Assembly (NCBI GenBank): GCA_018992685.1
Contig: JACVGT010000014.1
Span: 1-64,000, forward strand
DNA from: Theionarchaea archaeon
GTDB taxonomy: Archaea; Methanobacteriota_B; Thermococci; Methanofastidiosales; SZ-28-30
Direction: 5' to 3'
Length of the DNA: 64,000 nucleotides
Part shown: positions 7,549 through 16,378 of the stretch, piece by piece
How the letters are laid out: the number at the start of each line of letters is the position of its first letter
How positions within the stretch are numbered: position 1 is the first letter of the stretch
Translations under genes and position numbers: made by a program
The notes under the pieces: generated by a model
Seen by the model: the letters and a program-made list of their open reading frames with translations, nothing else
Database searches by the model: none
What the model was told of the DNA's origin: nothing

Positions 7549-8934
7549 ATGAAAGTGTGCCTTCTAGTTCTACTGATGCTGGGCTTGCAGGGGTCTGTCC
7601 TGGTCAATGAGGATATGAGTGTCTACCAATATCTTGAATACACTGTTCTTGCTACAGATACGCTTCCTGAAGATCTTTCCCCCTATGACATCATCGTCAT
7701 TTCAACTCCCACCAGACTGTACGAAGATGATGAGATTCAGACCATCAGAACGTTTGTGGAATCTGGAGGAGGACTCCTCCTCTTAGCAGAAGAAAACAAT
7801 AAAGACGGCACAACCTTGGTGATAAATCAGATAGCCCAGGAATTTTCGATAACCTTCAACGTCGACAGAATATTTGATGAACAACACTACCTTCAGCACA
7901 CTGCCTGGATCACCCTCACCGCCTTTCCAGAACATTCAATCTTCGAAGGTGTCAAGACAGTGGTGTACACGTCAGGGTGCACGCTGGTATCTGACGGTGG
8001 CACCCTTTTGCAGACTACAGATTCTGCCTACGCCCAGAAATATGATGGACTAGCTACGTATGAGAAAGGAGAAGCTCCCAGCTGCATGGTAATAAAAGAA
8101 GTAGGAGAAGGAAGAGTCATTGCGTGTGGGGATAAAGAACTATTTGATGCCTATTCACCTCTCGGAGATAACACATTGTTTGCCCTGAATGTCATTGACT
8201 GGCTGGCAGGCAATGCGCCGCGAATCAGGGAACGGTTGCTGTACAGACAGGAAGCAGCTGAGCTCATCCCAGAAGCGAAGCTGGCTGTAGAAGCGGCAAA
8301 GGAAAAGGGGCTGCAGGAGGTATTCCCCCATTCTGTAGAAATGGCTGAAACTCTCATAGTGGAGGCTGAAATATTATTTAGTGCGTATGACTACTTTGGG
8401 TCTCATCAGAAGGCGATGCAGGCCAGAGATTTCATTCTGGATGGTGAAGAGCAGGCTGAGATTCTGGTGAACCAGAAGACAGACCACGCTCAAGCCTGCC
8501 TTGATGCTATTGAAGCGGGGGCGCGTCAGTATTTGCCCTCTCAGTTTGAGGCGGCCCAGTATTATCTCCAGGAAATAGATTCTCAGACCACATACAGGCA
8601 AAAGACAGAAAAAGCAGATGAGGCATTGAGTCGATGCGAGGAAATTCGGTCTGAACTGCGTGGAGCTGCAGATAAAGAGATTGCAGCAGCAGAAGAGAAG
8701 ATAAAATCATACAGAGGACTCTTTGGCAGAACACTGCACCATTCTGCTCGTGTTCATCTGGAGAATGCCACGGACAGCTATGAAAAGGAAGCGTTTGGCG
8801 ACGCTATTCTCATGGCAAGGCAATCTCAGGAATTCTCAGATCAGGCGGCAGAGGAGCAGAAAAAAGACTACATCCTGCTGGTTGGTGTGGTACTGGTGGC
8901 AATACTGGGGCTGTACATATACCTGAGAAAATGA
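7549..8934 (+). CDS. secreted GATase-like/DUF4350-type protein with C-terminal anchor
   Basis: From ATG 7549 the protein has 461 residues: a short signal-like segment, then a Rossmann-type domain with LSPYDIIVIS, the FVESGGGLLLLAE loop and a GRVIACGDKELF strand, as in DUF4350 or ABC-associated GATase-like proteins. Residues about 240-430 are charged, Ala- and Glu-rich helices, probably coiled coil, and the last 20 residues are a membrane anchor ending YLRK. The upstream open frame to 7399 is discarded because of the promoter spacing. It overlaps the GT4 gene by four bases (ATGA). It probably sits on the outer face of the membrane; a role in surface glycan or lipoprotein handling is inferred only from its neighbour. 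Confidence 0.7.
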   Translation: MKVCLLVLLMLGLQGSVLVNEDMSVYQYLEYTVLATDTLPEDLSPYDIIVISTPTRLYEDDEIQTIRTFVESGGGLLLLAEENNKDGTTLVINQIAQEFSITFNVDRIFDEQHYLQHTAWITLTAFPEHSIFEGVKTVVYTSGCTLVSDGGTLLQTTDSAYAQKYDGLATYEKGEAPSCMVIKEVGEGRVIACGDKELFDAYSPLGDNTLFALNVIDWLAGNAPRIRERLLYRQEAAELIPEAKLAVEAAKEKGLQEVFPHSVEMAETLIVEAEILFSAYDYFGSHQKAMQARDFILDGEEQAEILVNQKTDHAQACLDAIEAGARQYLPSQFEAAQYYLQEIDSQTTYRQKTEKADEALSRCEEIRSELRGAADKEIAAAEEKIKSYRGLFGRTLHHSARVHLENATDSYEKEAFGDAILMARQSQEFSDQAAEEQKKDYILLVGVVLVAILGLYIYLRK

Positions 8935-10007
8935 AGGTCGTCATGGTTGGGTTATACCCGCCCCACATTGGAGGGATTGCTTCCTATACCTACAATCTGA
9001 GGGAAGCATTGATCAGGCTGGGAGTGACAGTTTATGTAGTTACGTACGGGAAGGTGGACGAAAACGACACCCCGCAAGGGAGCAAAAAGGAGGAGACTGC
9101 AACCTCTGATCCAGAAGTGTTTGGTACTCTCGTGTCACGCAGGGTTAGAGGAGGTTCCTTTCTAGTCTCGGGAACGATTGAGACATGCAGGGTTATCAAA
9201 GAGAATAACATTGATATAATCCATGCCCATTATCTCGTCCCCCCGGGACTGGTGGGCGTTCTTGCAAAAAAAATGTGCAGAGTCCCTCTTGTGGTGACTT
9301 GTCACGGAAGTGATGTCTTTGTCTTCTCCAGGGGGTGGAAAACGCTCATTTCAAGAACTGTGGCTAAGAATGCTGATTCTGTTTCCTGCAACAGCCGGGC
9401 CACAGCCCGTGCATTGCTCAGAACAACGGGAGTCCAACCCACATACATTCCCTCGGGAGTGGATACAACAAAGTTTACTCCCCTTCACATGGAAAGGGAA
9501 GCTGTGACCTATGTGGGCGCTTTAACCCCAGTAAAGGGAGTTGATACCTTTTTAAGGGCAATGAAAGGGATCAATGAGAAAGTGTGGATTGTAGGAGATG
9601 GTCCTGAACGTCCGTATCTCGAATCTCTGGCCCACACATTGGGACTGGATTGCACTTTCTGGGGATTCAGAAGGGACACTCCTCAATTCATGAACAGATC
9701 TAAAATCCTGGTTTTGCCCTCACGACATGAAGGACTTGGACTGACTCTTCTGGAAGCCATGGCCTGTAAGACACCTGTCATCGGAAGAAATACTGGCGGA
9801 ATTCCAGAGCTCCTGACAGGAGAAAATGGCCTCTTATTTGATACAGAAGAAGAACTTCATGACAACATCAAGAGCCTTCTGGAAAATGACGGATTCAGGG
9901 AAAGAATTAGTACAGAAGGATTCAAGACAGCCTCGCAATGGAGTTGGGAGAACACAGCCAGAGAGTTTCTGGAAATGTATAACCGGGCTATTCCCTGTGT
10001 CTCATGA
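8931..10007 (+). CDS. glycosyltransferase family 4 (GT-B fold)
   Basis: The 358-residue cytoplasmic enzyme transfers sugars from nucleotide donors. It begins GLYPPHIGGIASYTYNLREAL, the acceptor-site loop of GT4 proteins, has HGSDVF in the N-terminal half, and the EGLGLTLLEAMACKTPVI donor-site motif with the EX7E pattern, followed by GGIPELL. Full family length. It is translationally coupled to the DUF4350-type membrane gene, suggesting joint work on surface polysaccharide or glycoprotein. Its 3' end overlaps the convergent eS17 gene by 20 bases. The acceptor cannot be predicted. Confidence 0.9.
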   Translation: MKVVMVGLYPPHIGGIASYTYNLREALIRLGVTVYVVTYGKVDENDTPQGSKKEETATSDPEVFGTLVSRRVRGGSFLVSGTIETCRVIKENNIDIIHAHYLVPPGLVGVLAKKMCRVPLVVTCHGSDVFVFSRGWKTLISRTVAKNADSVSCNSRATARALLRTTGVQPTYIPSGVDTTKFTPLHMEREAVTYVGALTPVKGVDTFLRAMKGINEKVWIVGDGPERPYLESLAHTLGLDCTFWGFRRDTPQFMNRSKILVLPSRHEGLGLTLLEAMACKTPVIGRNTGGIPELLTGENGLLFDTEEELHDNIKSLLENDGFRERISTEGFKTASQWSWENTAREFLEMYNRAIPCVS

Positions 10008-10176
10008 GTGTTGTCACATATCCTGCGACCCTGTTCCTCAGCTTATCATTGGAGAACCGGACCACTGTCTCCAGAAAATTCCGATTTTCATAGTAATCAG
10101 TACCGAGCTGATCCTTGTATCTCTTGATGGATTCTCTGGCAATTCGTTTGATGAAATTTGATCGAATTCTACCCAA
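9988..10176 (-). CDS. rps17e: ribosomal protein eS17
   Basis: A 62-residue protein matching eS17 end to end: GRIRSNFIKRIARE at the N-terminus, then the KLRNRVAGYVTTL motif. It is a small-subunit ribosomal protein found in archaea and eukaryotes. The start is a TTG at 10176 preceded by GAGGTGAG five bases away; no ATG fits. It has its own TATA box upstream rather than reading from pcc1, and its end overlaps the convergent GT4 gene. Confidence 0.92.
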   Translation of the reverse strand: MGRIRSNFIKRIARESIKRYKDQLGTDYYENRNFLETVVRFSNDKLRNRVAGYVTTLMRHRE

Positions 10177-10207
10177 CTTCTCACCTCAGCATGTTTTCTT
10201 AAGAGGG

Positions 10208-10218
10208 CTTTATAAACG
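10208..10218 (-). promoter_or_regulatory. TATA box of rps17e
   Basis: Minus-strand GTTTATAAAG lies 37 bases before the TTG start, leaving a leader of about 10 bases containing the ribosome site. Confidence 0.55.
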
Positions 10219-10261
10219 TTGGTATTTGTGCGAACTCTCTCTTGAGAACTCTCTGGAACGC

Positions 10262-10495
10262 TCACAGTGAAAGGCTATCCAATATGGTCATCAACCAGTT
10301 CATACAGGAGTTGAATGTTCCCCGTAGCGCTCGGATATCCCCGGAAGAAATGGTCACTGTCACCGTATTCTCATCTGCAGAAAGAGTAGTCTCAGTTTTC
10401 TGATGGGGTGCCGACGTAATTTCTGTCTCGATTGCCTCTCTAACAATAGCTGCCTGAGGGGTGCGAACGTCAATTGTTAGGTGCATGGCCTGCAT
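10262..10495 (-). CDS. KEOPS complex subunit Pcc1
   Basis: A 77-residue Pcc1 homologue, dimerisation subunit of the KEOPS complex that makes t6A on tRNAs. The family hallmark is the C-terminal half: SSGDIRALRGTFNSCMNWL, with the R-G-T-x-N-S core. ATG 10495 is preferred (AGGT 5 bases upstream); a TTG at 10501 is less likely. It overlaps the end of the Brix gene and is the last gene of the long information-processing operon. Confidence 0.88.
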   Translation of the reverse strand: MQAMHLTIDVRTPQAAIVREAIETEITSAPHQKTETTLSADENTVTVTISSGDIRALRGTFNSCMNWLMTILDSLSL

Positions 10496-10988
10496 ATTCA
10501 ACCTCTCTCACAAGTATCCGAGGACCTACAGGTTCATCAGAAGTGTCGAGCCGGTAAAAGTCGAGAATATTCCGGTGATAGTGGAGACACACAGCCAGAT
10601 CCTCGTGGGACCTGCAGTCTATTTCCTTGAATTCTGCACCAAAGAGGCTGGCAATGTCCTTCCCTCCTGGATCTGACGACGTCAATAAGAAGGGAAGATC
10701 CTCCTGGATGGGCTTCACCCTGCCGATACCAAGTTCTTTCCGCAGGATTGTAGAACACTTCATTGATCCCAGAAGATTCCATTCCTCGTAGAATAGGAGT
10801 GTGCACATATCACCTACAGCATGCACAACCAAAATTCTGTCTGCCCCTTTCTCCACAGCCGACTGGATAAGTTCCCTCATCCCCTTCTTTCCTCTGACAA
10901 TATACCGAGACAGAGGTATAACGTCCTTCAGTTCCTTGCATACATTCCTGCTCCTGGTGGTGGGACGTCTTGATGTGGTAATAATCAT
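10470..10988 (-). CDS. Brix domain (Imp4-like) ribosome biogenesis protein
   Basis: The 172-residue protein opens with IITTSRRPTTRSRNVCKEL, the sigma70-like Brix motif start, and continues through the two-fold Brix fold (VVHAVGD, ILVREV). Archaeal Brix proteins are single-domain relatives of Imp4/Rpf1 and act in rRNA processing. Its ATG overlaps the rpoP stop (ATGA). Length is typical of archaeal members. Confidence 0.9.
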   Translation of the reverse strand: MIITTSRRPTTRSRNVCKELKDVIPLSRYIVRGKKGMRELIQSAVEKGADRILVVHAVGDMCTLLFYEEWNLLGSMKCSTILRKELGIGRVKPIQEDLPFLLTSSDPGGKDIASLFGAEFKEIDCRSHEDLAVCLHYHRNILDFYRLDTSDEPVGPRILVREVEYAGHAPNN

Positions 10989-11125
10989 CGAGCTTCCACT
11001 TTCTTTGACCAGTCAGGTCGGGCTTTCCTGAACACTTTTCCGTTACAATAGGGGCACTTTACACCATGGGGCATCTCGATTTCTTCTCTGGACATGAGCT
11101 TCCCACAGGTAACGCAGATATACAT
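10985..11125 (-). CDS. rpoP: DNA-directed RNA polymerase subunit P
   Basis: A 46-residue zinc-ribbon protein, MYICVTCGKL at the start and VKCPYCNGKVF later, which gives the CxxC and CxxC pairs of RpoP/Rpb12. The end (ARPDWSKKVEAR) is basic. It fits exactly between eL43 and the Brix gene, its stop overlapping the Brix ATG, the standard archaeal order. It was found by reading the gap between the two neighbours. Confidence 0.93.
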   Translation of the reverse strand: MYICVTCGKLMSREEIEMPHGVKCPYCNGKVFRKARPDWSKKVEAR

Positions 11126-11368
11126 CTATGCACCCTCGCTGAGCCTTTTTATAGTTCGTTTGACAATCTTGCCCGTTGGTGTCTCAGGGAGGTAGGCGCC
11201 TCCCGTGAACGTCGTTCCACACTTTGAACATTCCCAGATGCTGGTGGAGGTACGTCTGACAGCATTTCTCCCACATTGGGGACATTTATGCTTCTTCTTC
11301 ATTTTTTTTTCTATTTCCTCCACTCTCTTTCTCAGCTTCCGCCCGTATCTTGCTCCAAACCTGCTCAT
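11126..11368 (-). CDS. rpl37ae: ribosomal protein eL43 (L37Ae)
   Basis: The 80-residue product is a canonical L37Ae: [13 protein letters not shown] at the start, a zinc ribbon made of CPQCGRNAV and CSKCGTTF, and the conserved TGGAY motif. A large-subunit protein. Its start overlaps the rrp42 stop by four bases and its stop abuts the rpoP start. Confidence 0.95.
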   Translation of the reverse strand: MSRFGARYGRKLRKRVEEIEKKMKKKHKCPQCGRNAVRRTSTSIWECSKCGTTFTGGAYLPETPTGKIVKRTIKRLSEGA

Positions 11369-12156
11369 TTGATCGCCTCTCTAATCGCTGCCCTGATTTC
11401 CTCGCCTTTGACAGTGGCTATTCTCACAGCGTGCTTGATCTCGTCCAGACTGAATCCACCGATGTTACTCTTCTGCATGGCACAGACATGGTGCTCCTGA
11501 TCAGTTGCCACAGTAATGCGGGAGTCGAGAGCTCTCTCTTCATCCAGAGAAGGGTCCACCAGCAAGGAATTTCCCAGTTTGACGAAGGTACAGGGTACGG
11601 CCAGATCACGTACTGGTAGGGGCAGCTTCTCTTCTGTGGGTTTATCGTTCTCATCCAGGACAGGCATCTGACTGGTGGCTAGAGCTGTCATGGCTGCAAC
11701 TCCGCAGGCATCAATCAGGTTACCATCGTAATCCATGACGTGCAGGTCCACGAACACCAATCTCACCAGCTCATTCTCTCTGACACAGAGAGCTTTGGTG
11801 TCCAGTGCCTTGGACTCCCTGATACCTCGGTCTACCACTCGGGCCACTTCTACTGCCTCCTCACCTGGAGGGCCTGCCTCAAAATCAGGTGCTGCCATGG
11901 GGATCAGTTCAGCCCCTGTGATCATCACTCCATCATCTGGAGTATCTGGATAGGGTTCACCTGCATCCACCTTCACTCCTGCGAATACCATGGTACCTCC
12001 CAGGGACACAAGAGCGGACCCTTCAGCCTTGTCCACGACATTGGCCCGAATGTCCAGGGAACGATATTCATCGAGGGCACGCCCGTCTTCCCGTTTTCCT
12101 TCGTTAGCCAGACTTATCAGGTATTCCTTCCTGATTAGCGGTAGAATCTCACTCAT
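11365..12156 (-). CDS. rrp42: exosome subunit Rrp42
   Basis: A 263-residue RNase PH-fold protein, the non-catalytic partner of Rrp41 in the archaeal exosome ring. Visible hallmarks are [13 protein letters not shown] at the N-terminus, [17 protein letters not shown] and the PDDGVM loop. ATG 12156 is chosen: AGGTGCT precedes it and it overlaps the rrp41 end by eight bases; upstream in-frame ATGs lie deeper in rrp41. Confidence 0.95.
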   Translation of the reverse strand: MSEILPLIRKEYLISLANEGKREDGRALDEYRSLDIRANVVDKAEGSALVSLGGTMVFAGVKVDAGEPYPDTPDDGVMITGAELIPMAAPDFEAGPPGEEAVEVARVVDRGIRESKALDTKALCVRENELVRLVFVDLHVMDYDGNLIDACGVAAMTALATSQMPVLDENDKPTEEKLPLPVRDLAVPCTFVKLGNSLLVDPSLDEERALDSRITVATDQEHHVCAMQKSNIGGFSLDEIKHAVRIATVKGEEIRAAIREAIK

Positions 12157-12841
12157 ATTCAGCACCTGCATATTTTTTTCGCAATGCATCAATCTGCATT
12201 TGATATACCTGCTGACATCCCTGCATGGCTAAAGCAACTGCCTGTTCCACTTCCTGCTCAGCAAGCTTTCCATCCATTTGCAGCAGTGTAATCTGGTTAA
12301 GTCGGGGAATTATGGCTACTGGCATATCTGCCTCTCCCAAGTTATCTTCTTCCTTGGCCAGATCCAGAATTATCTGACCATCAACCTTCCCCGCAGCACA
12401 GGCAGGAACCAGGTCGCGCATGGGGATTCCCGCATCTGCCAATGCTACAGAAACAGCTGTTATTCCAGCACATCGAGTTCCTGCATTGGCCTGCACAACC
12501 TCAACAGAGATCTCAATCATTGATTTTGGATAGTAATGCACGAGAATAGCGGGTTCCAAGGCACCCTGCATAACTTTTCCTATTTCAACTGCTCTGCGAT
12601 CAGGACCAGGCCTCTTCCTCTCTTCAACAGAAAAAGGGGCCATATTATATCTGCAGCGCAAAATGGCCCGATCGTCTTTTTCCAGGTGTCTTGGCAGAAC
12701 CTTTTTTGGGCCGTATACTGCCGCATATATCTTGTTCCTACCCCATTCAATGTAGCAAGATCCATCTGCTCGTTTCAGCACTCCTGCCTCTATCTTTATT
12801 GGACGCAGTTCATCAAAGCGTCTTCCATCAACACGTTCCAT
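12149..12841 (-). CDS. rrp41: exosome subunit Rrp41
   Basis: The 230-residue catalytic RNase PH subunit of the exosome, which degrades or tails RNA using phosphate or NDP. It shows [23 protein letters not shown], the phosphate-binding [13 protein letters not shown] stretch, and the acidic [17 protein letters not shown] loop holding catalytic aspartates. AGGTGATTAA precedes its ATG. It sits between rrp4 and rrp42, the usual order. Confidence 0.96.
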   Translation of the reverse strand: MERVDGRRFDELRPIKIEAGVLKRADGSCYIEWGRNKIYAAVYGPKKVLPRHLEKDDRAILRCRYNMAPFSVEERKRPGPDRRAVEIGKVMQGALEPAILVHYYPKSMIEISVEVVQANAGTRCAGITAVSVALADAGIPMRDLVPACAAGKVDGQIILDLAKEEDNLGEADMPVAIIPRLNQITLLQMDGKLAEQEVEQAVALAMQGCQQVYQMQIDALRKKYAGAEYE

Positions 12842-12845
12842 TTAA

Positions 12846-13484
12846 TCACCTACTCAGAAATCCACTGACCCTGTCTGTCAATCCGGGAATATGTGCTTCT
12901 CTGTCTACCATTTGACAGGCTTGTGCTGCTAGCCCTTCGTTTCCTCCTCTGATCCAGACCAGACCGTTCTGGCCCACCGATATGATACTCCCCGTCTTCT
13001 CCTTTATCAGCTTTATCATGCTGCCTCTTCTTCCAATCAGTCGGGGGACTCTGGAGGAATGAATTTCCACAAGTATACCCTCATTCAATCTCCCATGGGG
13101 TCTCTTGGCATAAAGAGAAATTTCGAAAGTCTCAGTGACTCTTACGATCTTGGCAGAGACCAGGTCCCCTACCCTGAGCGTATCGAACCTGCCAACGTGA
13201 ATATCTCTCTGGCTCAGACTCGCAAAATATGGTGAATTAATATCCACAGTCCATCCACTGAGTCTCTCTCCAGTGACAACCCCAATAATGGTGTCTCCTG
13301 ATTTTGGTATGTATTTTCCTTCAAGAGCGACCACACGGATCTTCCGGTGGTCAACATAACAGATACCCACAACACTTGCATAAATCTGTCCTTTGTCTTT
13401 ATGGGTTCCATCTTCATTGATGTAGTCGCCCTCTGCCAGCAACATGCCCGGTACTACCAGATCTTTATTGTTCGCATATATCAT
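12846..13484 (-). CDS. rrp4: exosome RNA-binding cap subunit Rrp4
   Basis: From ATG 13484 the protein has 212 residues: N-terminal beta domain (VVPGMLLAEGDY), an S1 domain (LRVGDLVSAKIVRV) and a KH domain ending with the RLIGRRGSMIKLIKEKTG loop. It forms the RNA-entry cap on the Rrp41-Rrp42 ring; Csl4, the alternative cap, is encoded at 62196-62765. A TTG at 13490 is also in frame but GAGGGTTG better serves the ATG. Confidence 0.95.
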   Translation of the reverse strand: MIYANNKDLVVPGMLLAEGDYINEDGTHKDKGQIYASVVGICYVDHRKIRVVALEGKYIPKSGDTIIGVVTGERLSGWTVDINSPYFASLSQRDIHVGRFDTLRVGDLVSAKIVRVTETFEISLYAKRPHGRLNEGILVEIHSSRVPRLIGRRGSMIKLIKEKTGSIISVGQNGLVWIRGGNEGLAAQACQMVDREAHIPGLTDRVSGFLSR

Positions 13485-13493
13485 GGACAACCC

Positions 13494-14168
13494 TCATAAC
13501 AACTTGGTTTCAGCTTCTCCTTTTGTTATAGCATTGATTCTTTCATAGAACTCCTCTTCCATGCCTCCTGGGATTTCCAGGACAGCAATGTATGATCCAT
13601 CCTTCTGCCACTCCTCTCTCATTACCTTGCCGAATTCCTTCACCTGGTAGTACTTCCCTGTGTGGGCAGCAGGTATCTTAACAGCTACCCTCTTTGTTTC
13701 CACGCGAAGAGGCAGGAGCGGTCGCAGTTCCTTGATAATCCCTGTTACTTGTTCTTCTGCACTGCTCATGAGATCAATGTGTATTCGCGCCTGCTCCATG
13801 GCATTTTCAATGCGGTGAGGAGGGTGAGGAGATCTTGTTCGAGGATCTACGGCATTCCTTGCAATCAGCTGCACGATTTTCCTTCGCTTTTCTTCCAGCA
13901 TGGCTTTTCTCTGTTCTGTGGTCAGTTGAATTTCGCCTTTCTTGATTATTGTCCTGGCAATCTCCAGAACATTGGTAGTATTGAACACTTTGGTGAGACT
14001 TTCATGAGAAGCTCTGTCTCCCGTGCCTGCGTCTGAGAATACAAATTCAGCCGCTAGAGCCTCCTCTAGAGGGATGTCCTCGTTTACAATACGGGGATCC
14101 ACCAGAATCTCGAATTTTTCACCATGTGACTTCAACCGTGCTATCACTGCTTCATCCACAGAAACCAT
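13494..14168 (-). CDS. SBDS/Sdo1 ribosome maturation protein
   Basis: The 224-residue protein matches archaeal Shwachman-Bodian-Diamond homologues: MVSVDEAVIARLKSHGEKFEILVDP at the start, the FSDAGTGDRAS loop, TTEQRKAML, and PPHRIENAM, followed by the C-terminal ferredoxin-like domain. It acts in late 60S-type subunit maturation with EF-2-like GTPase. ATG 14168 follows AGGTG by five bases; ATG 14192 would overlap rnp2. Its place between RNase P and exosome genes is conserved in archaea. Confidence 0.95.
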   Translation of the reverse strand: MVSVDEAVIARLKSHGEKFEILVDPRIVNEDIPLEEALAAEFVFSDAGTGDRASHESLTKVFNTTNVLEIARTIIKKGEIQLTTEQRKAMLEEKRRKIVQLIARNAVDPRTRSPHPPHRIENAMEQARIHIDLMSSAEEQVTGIIKELRPLLPLRVETKRVAVKIPAAHTGKYYQVKEFGKVMREEWQKDGSYIAVLEIPGGMEEEFYERINAITKGEAETKLL

Positions 14169-14176
14169 ACTCACAC

Positions 14177-14488
14177 CTACTGTTTCAAACATCTTATTGT
14201 TCCTGACACACCTTTGATTCGAAGACGCGCTTCTTTTCTGTCAATGTCTTGTATTAGTGAAAGACACATAATAACTTCATCTACACTGCGGGTATTGCAG
14301 GAGACAATCCCTTGATTATTCTCATACTCGTGTACCCACAGAGATGTCTTTGACGCACCACATTCTCCTAGGAATTCAAGACAGGAATTCCATATACCTG
14401 TAACAATTTCTCCCCTTTTAAAGCTTTCCTCAGAGGTCAGTTCAAACAGAATGTAGCGTCTCTTCTCCCGCAACGTCTTTTTTACCAT
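14177..14488 (-). CDS. rnp2: RNase P protein component 2 (Pop5)
   Basis: A 103-residue Pop5/Rpp14-family protein: LREKRRYILFEL at the N-terminus, GASKTSLWV, and a C-terminal VSGTIRCLK. It pairs with Rpp30 (encoded next to it, overlapping by seven bases) to support the catalytic RNA of RNase P in tRNA 5' processing. Confidence 0.92.
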   Translation of the reverse strand: MVKKTLREKRRYILFELTSEESFKRGEIVTGIWNSCLEFLGECGASKTSLWVHEYENNQGIVSCNTRSVDEVIMCLSLIQDIDRKEARLRIKGVSGTIRCLKQ

Positions 14489-15048
14489 TCAAATCCCTCA
14501 AGTACCTTCTTTGGGATATTCCAGATGGATGCCTTAGCTTCGTCGAATTCCATTCCCAGAATGCGGCCAAAAGCAACGAGGGTCCTGGGTGCAACTACCT
14601 CTCTTTCACAGGAAGCGCCACTAGTGAGGATGAGAGGGGCATGATACTTCTTGGCCAGGGAAACCGTGGTGGAAAGTCGCTTCAGTACTTTGGCTCGGAA
14701 ATACCCTGTATTAAAGAGAACATCAGCAAAACACAATTCCACAGCAATGTGATTCTCTGCTGCCAGCCGTGCCTGAAAAGAATCAAAAGGATAGGGATGG
14801 GACAAGACATCAACTTTCTGTGTTTTCAGAAAGGTGCGATTCTTGTGTGTTGTTCCTCCACTGGCAAATACCAGTATACTGCCGGAGATTCCTTTCAACT
14901 GCGATACAGTTTCCACCTCAACTCCCTGCATTGCCTCTGAACGTTGAGAGTCTCCCATGAAGTCCTCTGCAGGCACCACCTGGCACACCTTCTGGTACCA
15001 TGGTGAGGGGTAACCCCTTAAATCAATGGCCAAATATGTCCTCGGCAT
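14482..15048 (-). CDS. rnp3: RNase P protein component 3 (Rpp30)
   Basis: A PHP-like TIM-barrel protein of about 188 residues with VDVLSHPYPF, IAVELCFADVLF and LILTSGASCEREVVAPRTLVAF, typical of archaeal Rpp30. The start may be 15048 or 15060; the latter has GGAGG directly abutting. It partners Pop5 in RNase P. It overlaps the upstream COG1325 gene. Confidence 0.92.
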   Translation of the reverse strand: MPRTYLAIDLRGYPSPWYQKVCQVVPAEDFMGDSQRSEAMQGVEVETVSQLKGISGSILVFASGGTTHKNRTFLKTQKVDVLSHPYPFDSFQARLAAENHIAVELCFADVLFNTGYFRAKVLKRLSTTVSLAKKYHAPLILTSGASCEREVVAPRTLVAFGRILGMEFDEAKASIWNIPKKVLEGFEW

Positions 15049-15433
15049 ATTGGATCGCATCCTCCAGTCTGAAAGGGTAGCTCTGTATGCGGATTGTTAT
15101 TTTAACATCTCCCCTGTCCTCCACCACCAGGTTCCTGCGGGCAAGCTCCTGCTTGTCCACTCTGATGTACAGGTTCCCCTTTCTGTCAATTCGCCTCCGC
15201 ATGTTTTTCTCCAGTTGTGGAGCGAGTTCCTTCTTTATCAAGGATAGTAGATCCCTTATTTCCCTTTTCCTGTTGATTTGAGCTTCAAAAATGTAGATGG
15301 GATTCCCAAAGTGACCGGTTGCTTCCCGTCTCCTAAAGTGGGGATAGAGTACATGCAGAGCTTCCAGCACTTTGTCCTCGCTCTCTGTGGCATGACACAG
15401 GGCCTGCAGTGTAATGTGGTCGATTTCTATCAT
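15023..15433 (-). CDS. COG1325-type RNA-binding protein
   Basis: The 136-residue protein ([46 protein letters not shown]) belongs to the predicted exosome-associated RNA-binding family found next to RNase P genes in euryarchaea. It starts on an ATGA overlap with eL15 and overlaps rnp3. No catalytic residues are evident; a ferredoxin-like RNA-binding role is the family expectation. Confidence 0.85.
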   Translation of the reverse strand: MIEIDHITLQALCHATESEDKVLEALHVLYPHFRRREATGHFGNPIYIFEAQINRKREIRDLLSLIKKELAPQLEKNMRRRIDRKGNLYIRVDKQELARRNLVVEDRGDVKITIRIQSYPFRLEDAIQYAEDIFGH

Positions 15434-15990
15434 CGCAGTTTGTGAGGTCTGTTCCGCTCAGAACCCTTTCCTTTGGTACGAAGTCCGCGGCTCTTCTTGG
15501 CAGCACTCGTCTTTCCTCTCAGAGCCCTGTCTGTCTGATTCTGTAACCAGGAGAGTTCAGCATCATTCTGTATAGCAGGGTGATTTGGATCAACAAGAAT
15601 GACCTCGAAGTACTTGTGCCTTCCGTCCTGACCTACCCAGTACGAGTTCAGAACTTCCATGTTGGGGTATTTCTTGGCCACCCGCTCCTCAGCCATCCAC
15701 CTGATACTCTTACGCATGGTGATTTTTCGCACACCCATGCCGGTGGGTTTTCGATGTGAGTTCGGTCTTGATTTTCTCCTCCCACCCCGGCGCACCCTTG
15801 CCCTCACCACGATGAATCCGGGCTTGGCTTTGTATCCTAGTGTACGTGCTCGGTCAGGTCTGGTTGGTCTTTCTATTCGGGTAATGACATTCTCTCGTCT
15901 CCATTCCGGCATTCGCTGCCACATCAAACTCTTTACGTATGATTTCTCAGGAGATTTCCATGCTTCTCTCACATATTTGTAGTATCCCAT
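15430..15990 (-). CDS. rpl15e: ribosomal protein eL15
   Basis: The 186-residue product matches L15e along its length: [17 protein letters not shown], the [14 protein letters not shown] basic core and the [18 protein letters not shown]-like tail. ATG 15990 follows GGAGGTATTAAC. It is the promoter-proximal gene of a twelve-gene operon running to pcc1, which couples ribosomal protein supply with RNA processing machinery. Confidence 0.96.
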   Translation of the reverse strand: MGYYKYVREAWKSPEKSYVKSLMWQRMPEWRRENVITRIERPTRPDRARTLGYKAKPGFIVVRARVRRGGRRKSRPNSHRKPTGMGVRKITMRKSIRWMAEERVAKKYPNMEVLNSYWVGQDGRHKYFEVILVDPNHPAIQNDAELSWLQNQTDRALRGKTSAAKKSRGLRTKGKGSERNRPHKLR

Positions 15991-16056
15991 GTTAATACCT
16001 CCATTACGTTCAGCTGTAAAGCCACATCCTTGGAAGTAGTGTAGAATACTCATGAG

Positions 16057-16066
16057 CTTTATAAAC
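16057..16066 (-). promoter_or_regulatory. TATA box of the eL15-exosome operon
   Basis: Minus-strand TTTATAAAGC predicts a start near 16036 and a leader of about 45 bases before ATG 15990. It is the only clear promoter for the twelve genes that follow. Confidence 0.6.
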
Positions 16067-16348
16067 ATTTACCTTCTCCATGCCCGTTGGCACTGCTGTT
16101 CTCCTGAGATGACCAGGAGGAGAGATGTACCGCCAATTACCATGGAAGTACACATGGGTATAGAACCTGATTCGCTGATTTTGGGAAATGTATCCATTGA
16201 TTTATAGGTGTACAGTACTTTGTCAAGTGAATTGCCACAAACTGTATGAGGACGAGTTTTCTGAAATGAGGAGACGTAGTCAGAATGCACCAACCAAAAG
16301 GACGAGTTGGACAGAACCCCAGGAAGGAAGAGAGTATGTACGTGAAAC
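16067..16348 (+). other. intergenic, nothing convincing
   Basis: This stretch between the eL15 and HAD promoters holds no recognised RNA or conserved ORF. A minus-strand frame (16069-16422) is open and ends with a hydrophobic segment and RAWRR, but it starts inside the HAD gene and has no ribosome site; it could be the decayed tail of a surface protein. Confidence 0.4.
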
Positions 16349-16359
16349 CTATTTATAGG
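16349..16359 (+). promoter_or_regulatory. TATA box, leaderless GTG start at 16379
   Basis: CTATTTATAGG, itself nearly palindromic, is centred 25 bases before the GTG at 16379. Confidence 0.55.
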
Positions 16360-16378
16360 TACTCGCCAGGATGGTGTT

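Noticed and set aside
10262-15990. Novel super-operon of ribosome, exosome and RNase P genes
   Set aside because: The linkage is well known in archaea; it is a good lineage marker but not new.
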